Source of the DNA: Pedobacter sandarakinus | GTDB taxonomy: Bacteria; Bacteroidota; Bacteroidia; Sphingobacteriales; Sphingobacteriaceae | Assembly: GCF_026240095.1 (NCBI RefSeq) | Contig: NZ_JAPIVG010000006.1 | Coordinates: 159,023 to 223,022 of the forward strand | Direction: 5' to 3' | DNA: 64,000 nt | Part shown: piece by piece, positions 8,271 to 16,652 of the stretch | Numbering within the stretch: the first letter of the stretch is position 1 | Layout: each line of letters starts with the position of its first letter | Notes under the pieces: model-generated | What the model saw: the letters and a program-made list of their open reading frames with translations, nothing else | What the model was told of the DNA's origin: nothing | Database searches by the model: none | Translations under genes and position numbers: made by a program

Positions 8271-9668
8271 CTAAATACCTTCTGCCATTTGCAATGCCTT
8301 ACGTAGCGCAGCAATCTTATTATTCACTTCTTGCATTTCTGTCTCAGGTACCGAATCGGCAACTATTCCAGCCCCCGCCCTATAATGCAGCTCATTGTTT
8401 TTACTCATAAAAGTTCTAATCATAATGGCGTGATTAAAATCTTCGTTGAAGCCCATAAATCCAATTGCGCCAGCGTAGAAATTCCGCCCTAACTTTTCGT
8501 TCTCATCAATAAGCTGCATGGCTTTATACTTTGGTGCCCCGCTTAATGTACCAGCGGGATAGGTATCGGCTACCACCTTAAAAGCGCTTACATCCTCTTG
8601 CAAATGCCCACTTACTTTGCTTACCAGGTGGATTAAATGAGAATAGTATTGCACCTCTTTGAAAGACTTTACTTCTACCCGATTACAATGCCTGCTTAAA
8701 TCATTTCTTGCTAAATCTACCAACATTACATGCTCTGCACTTTCTTTCGGATCTTTCTCTAATTTCTGCGCCTGTTCTGCATCCTCCACATCGTTTCCAC
8801 TTCGTTTAAAAGTGCCCGCAATTGGGAAAATGTTAGCCGTGTTATTCTTGATCGTAATTTGTGCCTCCGGCGATGAACCAAACAGCTTGAAATTACCATA
8901 ATCAAAATAGAACAAATATGGAGATGGATTAATTGATCTTAAACAGCGATAAACATTAAACTCATCTCCAGAAAATGCTTGCTTGAAAGCCCTTGATGGC
9001 ACAATCTGAAAAACATCACCACGATAGATATGTTTTTGCAGTTTCGAAACTAAATCCATAAAACCCTGGTCGGTTAAATTAGAACTCTCTTCACCGCGAA
9101 GCTGGAATTTATATTCTGGATAATTTTTATTCTGAATAAGATATTCCATCTTTTCCAAACCACCTTCCTCTTCCCCATCGAAACTATTCTTGAAGAGTGT
9201 TATTTCATTTTTGAAATGATCAATGGCAATTAAATAGCGGTATAAATGGTATTGCATTTCTGGAATTTCTTCTCCGGCAGGTGTTGCTGAAGTAAATTGA
9301 ATATCTTCAAAATGCTGCACCGCATTCCATGTAAAGTATCCAAACAAGCCGCTAGAGATAAACTTAATTTCTGGAATCTCAGTTTCCTTAAACTGATCTT
9401 TAAAATCAGCAATTTCATCAATAAGGTTTTTGCTCTCCTTAATTTGCACAGTGCCATCGGGGAAATAAGTTTCTAATCGGCTTCCTTTCAAAATGATGCC
9501 TGCAACTGGTTCTGCACATACAAAACTCATTGCATTCTCGCGGCTATGATAATCGGAGCTTTCTAACAAAATGCTATTTGGGTAAATATCACGCAAACGC
9601 AAGTAAATACTCACAGGCGTGGTGGTATCGGCAAGCATTTTTTTGTAGGTAGTATTAATTCTAAACAT
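8271..9668 (-). CDS. trpE: anthranilate synthase component I
   Basis: 465 aa. Chorismate-binding enzyme making anthranilate. The N-terminal domain has LLESSDYHSRENAMSF, the segment that binds feedback tryptophan in the family. The C-terminal catalytic domain has FQIVPSRAF, PSPYLFYFDYGNFKLFGSSP, ELVDLARNDLSRH-like (here LVDLARNDLSRHCN), YPAGTLSGAPKYKAMQLI and YAGAIGFMGF. It heads the operon trpE-trpG-trpC; the leader region upstream carries a leader peptide and terminator. Confidence 0.95.
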   Translation of the reverse strand: MFRINTTYKKMLADTTTPVSIYLRLRDIYPNSILLESSDYHSRENAMSFVCAEPVAGIILKGSRLETYFPDGTVQIKESKNLIDEIADFKDQFKETEIPEIKFISSGLFGYFTWNAVQHFEDIQFTSATPAGEEIPEMQYHLYRYLIAIDHFKNEITLFKNSFDGEEEGGLEKMEYLIQNKNYPEYKFQLRGEESSNLTDQGFMDLVSKLQKHIYRGDVFQIVPSRAFKQAFSGDEFNVYRCLRSINPSPYLFYFDYGNFKLFGSSPEAQITIKNNTANIFPIAGTFKRSGNDVEDAEQAQKLEKDPKESAEHVMLVDLARNDLSRHCNRVEVKSFKEVQYYSHLIHLVSKVSGHLQEDVSAFKVVADTYPAGTLSGAPKYKAMQLIDENEKLGRNFYAGAIGFMGFNEDFNHAIMIRTFMSKNNELHYRAGAGIVADSVPETEMQEVNNKIAALRKALQMAEGI

Positions 9669-9724
9669 GTTATTGATAAATGATTTGAGCTAAACGGCTT
9701 AAGGTTTGCATTTCGTATTCTTTA

Positions 9725-9760
9725 AAAATAAAAAACCCGGCGTGTGGTTCTACGCCGGGC
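9725..9760 (-). terminator. intrinsic terminator (attenuator) upstream of trpE
   Basis: On the minus strand the stem CCCGGCGT / ACGCCGGG (9759-9752 with 9743-9736) has an 8-nt loop and is followed at once by a run of T residues (9735-9731, then more T and A). It lies between the leader ORF and trpE, 57 nt before the trpE ATG, where it can only regulate read-through into the operon. A second pairing, GGCTTT-AAGGT (9758-9768) with ACCTT-GCC-AAAGCC (9834-9847), links the Trp-codon region to the base of this stem. Confidence 0.8.
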
Positions 9761-9800
9761 TTTAAGGTTTATTTAAGGTTTAGGTTGTAAACTATATTTT

Positions 9801-9869
9801 TCACAGGCAGCCAGCGCAATCCTTTTTAGAATTACCTTGCCAAAGCCATGTATGTATATTGCTGATCAT
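9801..9869 (-). CDS. trpL: trp operon leader peptide
   Basis: A 22-codon ORF, ATG at 9869 and TGA at 9801-9803. It begins MISNIHTWLWQG, so codons 8 and 10 are both TGG, and it ends in KDCAGCL. Two near-adjacent Trp codons in so short an ORF, followed 40 nt later by a strong intrinsic terminator and then trpE, is the standard layout of ribosome-mediated attenuation: low charged tRNA-Trp stalls the ribosome at the TGG codons and prevents termination. The sequence layout is seen; the mechanism is inferred. Confidence 0.75.
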   Translation of the reverse strand: MISNIHTWLWQGNSKKDCAGCL

Positions 9870-9875
9870 GAGCGA

Positions 9876-9883
9876 CAAAAATA
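9876..9883 (-). promoter_or_regulatory. candidate -7 element TATTTTTG of the trp leader
   Basis: TATTTTTG on the minus strand fits TAnnTTTG and lies 6 nt before the leader-peptide ATG, which would make the leader transcript nearly leaderless. No clear -33 TTTG is found upstream. Confidence 0.35.
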
Positions 9884-9906
9884 TAAAGAATTTTGAAAAA
9901 TGGAAA

Positions 9907-10088
9907 TTATTGAATGTTTTTATTTATCATCTGCGTAAAGTAGAATATTCCTGCAACAAATAATACACCAAGGCAAGTTAAATTAGCCACCTTGTTCGGT
10001 TTTCTTTATCATATTCTTGCATTTGAAAAAACATCCAAATGAAACTTAGTACAAATATTATTAAGCCTGGTAAAAAAGTTCTAATCAT
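9907..10088 (-). pseudogene. small two-helix membrane protein, frameshifted
   Basis: From ATG 10088 the frame reads MIRTFLPGLIIFVLSFIWMF, QMQEYDKE, then stops after 36 aa at 9978. Shifting one base at the T4 run 10000-10003 (an A-run on the coding strand) lets it continue as KPNKVANLTCLGVLFVAGIF and on to TQMINKNIQ, stop at 9907, giving about 60 aa with two transmembrane helices. The shifted part is clearly protein-like. Either a real frameshift or a homopolymer sequencing error. It is third after the Cys-rich lipoprotein gene and a second broken small gene. Function unknown. Confidence 0.55.
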
Positions 10089-10173
10089 AAATTTTGTAAT
10101 TTAATTTTCAGGATAATTTTAAAAAAATACTCAAACTTCCCTGTCCAGGTTCTAAATTTTTTTTTTCGCCATT

Positions 10174-10454
10174 TTATTTTTTCTTAGTTGTAATTAATGC
10201 TCTATGCAAGAAATCATATTGAGATAATATGGTAACTATAACAGTTAAGATAGCGTAATTACCAATCATTATGTAGTGTGTAGCTAATTTTTTACCAAAT
10301 GCTTTATCAATAGAAAAATCCAGGTTATGTTAAGAACAATAGACAGTACCATTAAGATTCTTGATACAATTGGGTTTCCATCATTAACAAACATTAAAAT
10401 GCCGACACTTGAAATAAAAAGTGCTAAAATAAATAAATATAATACAGTTTTCAT
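10174..10454 (-). pseudogene. small membrane protein, probably frameshifted
   Basis: ATG at 10454, only 3 nt after the stop of the Cys-rich lipoprotein gene, suggesting translational coupling. The intact frame gives 56 aa (to 10284) with two hydrophobic helices, starting MKTVLYLFILALFISSVG. A one-base insertion in the A5 run 10314-10318 would instead extend it through FSIDKAFGKKLATHYIMIG and a third helix to KKK at 10174, about 93 aa. Both readings are possible; the extended one uses more polar, coding-like sequence. Function unknown; an immunity or export role for the neighbouring Cys-rich product is only a guess. Confidence 0.55.
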
Positions 10455-10457
10455 AAT

Positions 10458-11210
10458 TTAATCTTGAAATATTCCACATGGCCTAGGCATAGAGCCTCCA
10501 CTTGTACAAACCGCTGTTGCTGAAGCTAAAAACAGTGCTTTACAAGCTAGATTAAAACTACATCCAATGTCACAAACGAAATCAGCTTCGCATTTGGTCT
10601 TGGTATCTTGATACACTCTATTTATGCAATGATAACAAGACTCACTACCATTCCCACTAGGATCAACTAGCATCCACTTTTCTCTACTCCCAGAAAATCC
10701 CGAATTAATTTCATTTATCTTAATATTATTTACAAAGCCAATGAATTTTTTTTCCTTGTATTCTTCAATATTTATAATTGTCCCCAGATAATCTGATAAA
10801 ATAATTTTATCAGATTGGCTAACTAAATCACGTTGGTGTTCTAATCCCATAGGCAAATAACTGTTTGACTTCTTGAAATGCATAATAAATAATGCCTTTT
10901 CTGTAGAATTCTTATAAAAAATTGAAATTATTTCTAACGTGTCAGTTTCATTTAACTTTTTCAAAGTTGCAGTACCTAAATCCAAACCAATAGTGGTTGT
11001 AAGGTACTTTTTTAAAGAACTGCTTTCTATAATTTTATTTAAATCTTTGATTTTAGCTTCACTCCTAAGCGTAAACTTTTCTTCTAGCAAACTACTTTCT
11101 TTGATGGTTTTCTTACAAGCATAAAAAACACTTGCTATTGTTAACAATCCAATAAATAAATATAAAACATTTTTGGGGTAGAGGATGAAATTAATTTTCT
11201 CTCTTTTCAT
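10458..11210 (-). CDS. lipoprotein with eight-cysteine C-terminal domain (bacteriocin-precursor-like)
   Basis: 250 aa. The N-terminus has a long basic start, a hydrophobic helix and a lipobox ending FYAC at Cys32. Residues about 40-190 form a mixed domain with no motif I recognise. The last 60 residues carry eight Cys, with CYHC, VCDIGC and LACKALFLASATAVC. This resembles the Cys-rich tail of halocin C8-type precursors, where a bacteriocin is cut from the C-terminus of a longer protein whose N-part gives immunity. That likeness is by eye only. Upstream is a divergent XRE regulator; downstream are two small membrane genes. Codon use is AT-rich compared with neighbours. Confidence 0.65.
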   Translation of the reverse strand: MKREKINFILYPKNVLYLFIGLLTIASVFYACKKTIKESSLLEEKFTLRSEAKIKDLNKIIESSSLKKYLTTTIGLDLGTATLKKLNETDTLEIISIFYKNSTEKALFIMHFKKSNSYLPMGLEHQRDLVSQSDKIILSDYLGTIINIEEYKEKKFIGFVNNIKINEINSGFSGSREKWMLVDPSGNGSESCYHCINRVYQDTKTKCEADFVCDIGCSFNLACKALFLASATAVCTSGGSMPRPCGIFQD

Positions 11211-11239
11211 AATTTAGTTTGATTAGTTATCCAAACTTA

Positions 11240-11296
11240 AACCGGAAATAGGTACCCCACAAACCATATATGGTTTAAATTAACCACATAAGGTTT
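11240..11296. promoter_or_regulatory. paired operator-like sites AACC-N6-GGTT
   Basis: AAACCATATATGGTTT (11261-11276) is a perfect 16-bp palindrome. Twenty bp further, AACC-ACATAA-GGTT (11282-11295) repeats the same arms and spacing. A weaker third copy (AACC-GGAAATA-GGT, 11240-11253) lies on the other side. The sites sit between the divergent lipoprotein and XRE genes, so the XRE protein is the likely binder (inference). Confidence 0.6.
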
Positions 11297-11388
11297 AACT
11301 CAAGCCACAACATTGTATAATAAAAAAAGAAAAATTATTTACTTTAGCAATTCCCTTTCATCCCAAGAATTTTAAATTACTAAATATA

Positions 11389-11601
11389 ATGGATGAAAGT
11401 CATTTTATAAAAATTGCTGAACGCATTAAAGAAATCAGGTTCAAAAAAGGCTATAGCCAGGAGTATATGGCTAATGAATTGGGTATATCGCAGAATATAT
11501 ACTCAAGAAACGAACGTGATGTAAAGAAAATGTCACTAGGCAGGCTTTGTAAAATTGCGGCCATTTTAGATACAACAGCCGCAAATCTGCTGACTAATTA
11601 A
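11389..11601 (+). CDS. XRE-family helix-turn-helix regulator
   Basis: 70 aa, almost only a lambda-repressor-type HTH: IAERIKEIRFKKGYSQEYMA, ELGISQNIYSRNERD (recognition helix region) and LGRLCKIAAILD. No sensor domain. It is divergent from the Cys-rich lipoprotein gene and faces repeated palindromic sites in the gap, so it probably controls that locus and itself. Its stop codon overlaps the stop of the convergent membrane-protein gene. Confidence 0.85.
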   Translation: MDESHFIKIAERIKEIRFKKGYSQEYMANELGISQNIYSRNERDVKKMSLGRLCKIAAILDTTAANLLTN

Positions 11602-12044
11602 GACATCCCAAAGAAACTTCTTCCCGGAACATCTTTAACCATTAATAAAATCGCAACAATAATTATAATTAGCGCCAGCCCAAAGAATACGGATATGGCA
11701 CGGTGTTTCGAAACTGCATCAACGGCCTTCTTAGATTTGGCGTTGCCAATGGTAATTAAGATAATTGCAACGATCATCATACTAATGTGTTCCATTTTAA
11801 AATAGCGAACTGCTGGTGCGCCAGCACTGCTAAGTTTATACCATCCTTCAATAAAATACAATACTAAACCAATCAATAACTGGATGTGTGCACTGATTAA
11901 CGCGAACACGTTTAACTTTCTATCACCCTCTGTATACGTTTTTGTACCAAACCAACCCGACAATGCCTTTACAACAGCTATAATTAGCAATAAAAAAACA
12001 ACATAGCGCCATCCAGAGTGGGCACTCTTTAATATATCATTCAT
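11598..12044 (-). CDS. conserved four-helix membrane protein
   Basis: 148 aa. Four hydrophobic helices: about residues 10-30, 46-66, 86-103 and 116-138. Conserved-looking pieces are HSGWRYVVFLLL, AHIQLLIGLVLYF and MEHISMMIVAIILITIGNAK. His residues in helices 1-3 could bind a cofactor, but no heme motif is proved. It is widespread in Bacteroidota as an uncharacterised protein. Ends convergently with the XRE gene, sharing bases of the stop codons. Confidence 0.75.
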   Translation of the reverse strand: MNDILKSAHSGWRYVVFLLLIIAVVKALSGWFGTKTYTEGDRKLNVFALISAHIQLLIGLVLYFIEGWYKLSSAGAPAVRYFKMEHISMMIVAIILITIGNAKSKKAVDAVSKHRAISVFFGLALIIIIVAILLMVKDVPGRSFFGMS

Positions 12045-12155
12045 AATTTTAATTTCTTTAGCTCAAAAATAGGGATTAATTGTAAAAAATAGGATATTAA
12101 GCACAACTGACGCTAATTTATATTAGTTTTAAACAAAATAAACCCCTAACTTATT

Positions 12156-15100
12156 ATGAAGAAAATTATACTCGCCATTGCGCTGGTATTTTCTATTGCA
12201 TTAGTATTTGCACAGCAAACTACTTTCCCGGTAAATGGTTCTTACGACACCCGACCAGGAATGTTTGCCTTTACAAATGCTACAATTGTAGTAAACGCCA
12301 ACCAAACCCTTAAAAACGCAACACTTTTGATTAAAGGCCAAACGATACAAGGTGTTGGCACCGGACTGGCCGTACCTAAGGGTTACGTTGTGGTAGATTT
12401 GAAAGGTAAATTCATTTATCCATCGTTGGTTGATGCCTTCACAAGCTATGGTATTCCCGAAACACCGACAGCCACTCGTGGTTTTGGTGGTCAACGCCAA
12501 TCTATTTTCGTCTCTACCAAGAAAGGTGCGTATGGCTGGAATGAGGCCATTAGACCAGAAACATTCGTAAAAAATATTTTTTCTGCCGACAGCAAAAAAG
12601 CGGATGATTTACGCAAGGTTGGCTTTGGAAGTGTGAACGTAATTAATCGCGATGGTATTGCCCGTGGTGTTTCGGCAGCAGTAACCCTAAACGACGGAGG
12701 TGATAACAACATCATTCTCAAAGACCAGACCGCTGCAAACTATTCCTTCAACAAAGGAACATCAGCTAACGATTATCCTACATCGTTAATGGGATCGATT
12801 GCATTGTTGCGTCAAACCTATTTCGACGCACAATGGTATATTAAGCAAAAAGATGAATATAATATCTCTTTGGATGAATTTGGCAAACAACAAAATATCC
12901 CTCAAATTTTCGAGGTTGATGGGTGGGCAAATGTGCTACGGGCCGATAAAATTGGCAAAGAGTTTGGCAAACAATATATCATCAAATCTGGTGGTGATGA
13001 ATACCAGCGCATTAATGAAGTGAAGGCAACAGGTGCAAGCTTGATCATCCCTTTATCTTTCCCTAAAGCTTATGATGTAGAAGACCCGGCCGAAGCCAGA
13101 AATGTTACTTTAGCCCAAATGAAAGGTTGGGAACTAGCGCCAACAAATCCTGCTGCATTAGAGAAAGCCGGGATAAAATTTGCGCTGACCGCTTTTGGCT
13201 TAGAGAACAGTCGCGATTTTTGGACTAACATCCGCACTGCGATTGATAATGGCTTAACTGAAAAACAAGCATTAGCATCTATAACCACTATCCCTGCCGA
13301 ATTGCTGGGTATCAATGATAAAGTAGGCTCAATTGAAAAAGGCAAGGTGGCGAATTTTCTAATTTCCGCTGATAATCTGTTTAAAAATGGCAATATCATT
13401 TTTGAAAACTGGGTACAGGGTAAGCGCTTTATCGTAAATAAAATGGACGTGAGCGATGTGCGTGGAAATTACAATTTAAATGTTGATGGTGTTGGCGCCT
13501 TGATTTTAAAAATCACAGGAACCGGCGGCGGGTCTACAGCAGCTATAGAGCGTATTGGCGCCGATAGTGTAAAAACATCGGCAACCTTTACCAGAAACGG
13601 AGATTGGGTAAGCATCAATTTTAATCTAAAGAAAAACCCAAAAGGCGATGTTAGGTTAAGTGGATACATCACCTCTTCAAATCCATTAACAATTAAGGGC
13701 GAATCGGCATTGGCAGATGGTAGTAACGGCAAATTCACAGCCACCTACAAAGAGGCGAGCAAAGAGATGCCAAAAAGAGAAGAGCCAAAACCGAGCCTGG
13801 TAATGGAGCCTATTATCTTCCCGTTTACAGCATTTGGCTCAACAGAGTTGCCGAAAGCAGAAACGGTGTTGCTTAGAAATGGTACTGTTTGGACTAACGA
13901 AAAAGATGGAATTCTGCAAAATGCAGACGTGCTTTTAGAGAACGGAAAAATTAAGGCTGTAGGTAAAAATCTCGCTGCTGGGAATGCAAAAGTTATCGAT
14001 GCTACGGGCAAACATATCACTGCAGGAATTATTGATGAGCATTCGCACATAGCAGGTAGTGGAGGCATTAATGAGGGTGCGCAGTCTGTTTCAGCCGAAG
14101 TTCGTGTTGCAGATATTATAAACTCTGAAGATGTAAACATTTACCGCCAACTTGCTGGCGGAGTTACAACGTCTCATATCTTACACGGCTCTGCAAACCC
14201 AGTTGGTGGTCAGTCGCAATTAATTAAACTGCGTTGGGGCAAATCGCCGGAGGCACTAAAATTTGCAGGCGCTGATGGATTCATCAAATTTGCATTAGGA
14301 GAAAACGTGAAGCAAAGTAACTTCGGTACCGGAGCCCGTTTCCCGGTAACACGCATGGGGGTTGAGCAAACTTTCGTGGATGAATTTACACGTGCCAAAG
14401 AATACGAAAAAGCAATGAAAGTAAAGGGTAGCAACACCCGCAGAGATTTAGAACTCGATGCAATTGTAGAAATATTAAACAACAAACGCTTTATTACTTG
14501 CCACTCTTATGTGCAAAGCGAAATCAACATGCTTATTCATGTTGCAGATAGTTTAGGCTTCAAAATTAATACGTTTACACATATTTTAGAGGGTTATAAA
14601 GTGGCTGATAAAATGAAAGCTCATGGTATTGCAGGTTCTACATTTTCAGATTGGTGGGCTTACAAGAATGAAGTAGCAGAGGCCATTCCTTATAATGGAA
14701 AAATTATGCACAACGTAGGCGTAACTACAGCCTTTAACTCGGATGATGCTGAAATGGCAAGACACCTGAACCAAGAGGCTGGAAAATCAGTACTGTATGG
14801 AAATGTGCCAGAAGAAGATGCTTTAAAATTTGTGACTTTAAACCCGGCAATAATGCTGCATATTGATGATAAAGTAGGCAGTTTAAAACCAGGTAAAGAT
14901 GCGGATGTGGTTGTTTGGTCGGCAAACCCACTTTCTATTTATGCAAAAGCCGAAAAAACTTTTGTTGATGGAATAGCTTACTGGGACTTAGAAAAAGATG
15001 CCCAAATGATTAAAGCCCAACAGGCAGAAAAAGCCCGTTTGATCCAAAAAATGTTAGAAAGCAAAAGTAAAGGCGGGCGTACCCAACGACCAGTTGGCGA

Positions 15101-15176
15101 TGCACCGCGTTTGTATAACTGCGAAACTTTAGAAAATTATTCTGCTGAATTAACCGAAAACGAACATGCACACTAA
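12156..15176 (+). CDS. secreted tandem amidohydrolase-fold protein
   Basis: 1006 aa with signal peptide (residues 1-19, FAQ). It contains two amidohydrolase-like units. The N-terminal unit (about 20-440) ends IEKGKVANFLISADN but has PSLVDAFTSYG where active members have an HxH metal motif. The C-terminal unit (about 560-990) keeps TAGIIDEHSHIAG (HxH), ITCHSYVQSEINMLIH, FNSDDAEMARHLNQEAG and VGSLKPGKDADVVVWS, so it is the probable catalytic half, in the imidazolonepropionase/D-aminoacylase-like class. Substrate unknown. Its stop is followed one base later by the next gene. Confidence 0.85.
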   Translation: MKKIILAIALVFSIALVFAQQTTFPVNGSYDTRPGMFAFTNATIVVNANQTLKNATLLIKGQTIQGVGTGLAVPKGYVVVDLKGKFIYPSLVDAFTSYGIPETPTATRGFGGQRQSIFVSTKKGAYGWNEAIRPETFVKNIFSADSKKADDLRKVGFGSVNVINRDGIARGVSAAVTLNDGGDNNIILKDQTAANYSFNKGTSANDYPTSLMGSIALLRQTYFDAQWYIKQKDEYNISLDEFGKQQNIPQIFEVDGWANVLRADKIGKEFGKQYIIKSGGDEYQRINEVKATGASLIIPLSFPKAYDVEDPAEARNVTLAQMKGWELAPTNPAALEKAGIKFALTAFGLENSRDFWTNIRTAIDNGLTEKQALASITTIPAELLGINDKVGSIEKGKVANFLISADNLFKNGNIIFENWVQGKRFIVNKMDVSDVRGNYNLNVDGVGALILKITGTGGGSTAAIERIGADSVKTSATFTRNGDWVSINFNLKKNPKGDVRLSGYITSSNPLTIKGESALADGSNGKFTATYKEASKEMPKREEPKPSLVMEPIIFPFTAFGSTELPKAETVLLRNGTVWTNEKDGILQNADVLLENGKIKAVGKNLAAGNAKVIDATGKHITAGIIDEHSHIAGSGGINEGAQSVSAEVRVADIINSEDVNIYRQLAGGVTTSHILHGSANPVGGQSQLIKLRWGKSPEALKFAGADGFIKFALGENVKQSNFGTGARFPVTRMGVEQTFVDEFTRAKEYEKAMKVKGSNTRRDLELDAIVEILNNKRFITCHSYVQSEINMLIHVADSLGFKINTFTHILEGYKVADKMKAHGIAGSTFSDWWAYKNEVAEAIPYNGKIMHNVGVTTAFNSDDAEMARHLNQEAGKSVLYGNVPEEDALKFVTLNPAIMLHIDDKVGSLKPGKDADVVVWSANPLSIYAKAEKTFVDGIAYWDLEKDAQMIKAQQAEKARLIQKMLESKSKGGRTQRPVGDAPRLYNCETLENYSAELTENEHAH

Positions 15177-15177
15177 G

Positions 15178-16488
15178 ATGAAACAGTATTTAATGAGTCT
15201 GGCTTTTTCGGCAACAAGCCTGATTTGTTTTGCGCAAGCAAACATTTCGCCAGCAAAGAAACAAAGCAGAACTATTGCTATTACAGGTGCAACGGTACAT
15301 GTTGGTAATGGAACCGTTATCGAAAATGGAACCATTTTGTTTGGCAATGGCAAGATTATTTCTGTAATGGCAAATGGCCAGGTGCCGCAAGACGATGTAC
15401 AGCGCATTGCTGCTAATGGAAAACACATTTATCCAGGTTTAATTGCAGCAACCACCACCTTAGGTTTAACGGAGATTGAGGCTGTAAAGGCAACCTTAGA
15501 TTTCGAAGAAATTGGCGATTTCAATGCGCACATCAGAGCTCTTGTTGCTTACAATACCGATTCGAAGGTGCCAGCCACACTACGTAGCAATGGTATTTTA
15601 ATGGCACAGCCAACACCCCAAGGCGGAACCATTCATGGAAGTTCATCAGTAGTACAACTTGACGCCTGGAATTGGGAAGATGCAGCCATTAAAACTGACG
15701 ATGCTATGCACATGACCTGGCCAGTAACACCCCGCTTTCGTGGCGGCTTTGGAGGTTTCGGCAGGGCACAAGTTTCGCCAGAAATGCTGGCTGAACGTAC
15801 CCAGGCTGCTATTGCGCAATTAACTTCCTTTTTTGCAGAGGCAAAAGCTTATGCTGAAGTAGATAAACCTGAAGTAATTAACACCCGTTTCGAGGCGATG
15901 AAGAAAGTGTTTTCAGGAGCTGAGAAATTGTTTATTGCTGCCGAAACGCAAAAGGATATTGTAGCGGCGGTTAATTTCGCAAAGAAATTTGGCGTTACCC
16001 CTGTTATAACCGGAGCAGATGAGGCTTACCTGGTTGTTGACTTTTTGAAAGAAAACAATATCAGTTTGGTGGTTAAACAGCCGCATGCATTGCCAAATAA
16101 TAATGATGATGATGTAAACATGCCCTACAAAAATGCCGCTGTTTTAGCAAATGCTGGATTGAATGTAGTTCTAAGCATCGACGGATACTGGCAACAGCGT
16201 AACCTTCCATTTATGGCAGGTACGGTTACTGCCTGGGGTTTAGATAAGGAAAAAGCACTATCAACCATCACCTTAAACGCAGCGAAAGTTATGGGCATTG
16301 ATAAAACTACCGGCAGTATAGAAGTGGGTAAAGATGCAACTTTCTTCATCTCTGCAGGCGACGCTTTAGACATGAGAACCAATAAAGTTGAACAAGCATT
16401 TATTCAAGGCAGGGATATCAATCTCGATAACCTGCATAAACAGTTGGATAAAAAATTCAGCGACAAGTACCAGGCGGATAAAAAGTAA
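15178..16488 (+). CDS. secreted amidohydrolase-like protein without HxH motif
   Basis: 436 aa from ATG 15178, one base after the upstream stop (an ATG at 15166 would add four residues). Signal peptide ends ICFAQ. Amidohydrolase framework: AITGATVHVGNGTVIENG, IYPGLIAATTTLGL, IHGSSSVVQLDAWNWED and TTGSIEVGKDATFFIS near the end. The position normally holding HxH reads IAATTTLG, so metal-dependent catalysis is doubtful. It resembles the N-terminal unit of the upstream protein, and the two may form a complex with one active and several inactive barrels (inference). Confidence 0.85.
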   Translation: MKQYLMSLAFSATSLICFAQANISPAKKQSRTIAITGATVHVGNGTVIENGTILFGNGKIISVMANGQVPQDDVQRIAANGKHIYPGLIAATTTLGLTEIEAVKATLDFEEIGDFNAHIRALVAYNTDSKVPATLRSNGILMAQPTPQGGTIHGSSSVVQLDAWNWEDAAIKTDDAMHMTWPVTPRFRGGFGGFGRAQVSPEMLAERTQAAIAQLTSFFAEAKAYAEVDKPEVINTRFEAMKKVFSGAEKLFIAAETQKDIVAAVNFAKKFGVTPVITGADEAYLVVDFLKENNISLVVKQPHALPNNNDDDVNMPYKNAAVLANAGLNVVLSIDGYWQQRNLPFMAGTVTAWGLDKEKALSTITLNAAKVMGIDKTTGSIEVGKDATFFISAGDALDMRTNKVEQAFIQGRDINLDNLHKQLDKKFSDKYQADKK

Positions 16489-16507
16489 GTAAGCAAAACC
16501 TGAACAA

Positions 16508-16542
16508 AAGCGATCAATATTAATTTATTGGTCGCTTTTTTT
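16508..16542 (+). terminator. intrinsic terminator after the amidohydrolase pair
   Basis: AAGCGATCAATA (16508-16519) pairs with TATTGGTCGCTT (16526-16537) with one G-T wobble, 6-nt loop, then a T-tract. It ends the two-gene operon. Confidence 0.85.
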
Positions 16543-16652
16543 AGTTAGGCTACACCAATTTCTTTACATTTTTTAAATCATTTCATCATGTAAAAATTAT
16601 ATCCCCTTAACATGCTAAAGTGAATTTTGCGTCATAAAAATCAAAACCAATT

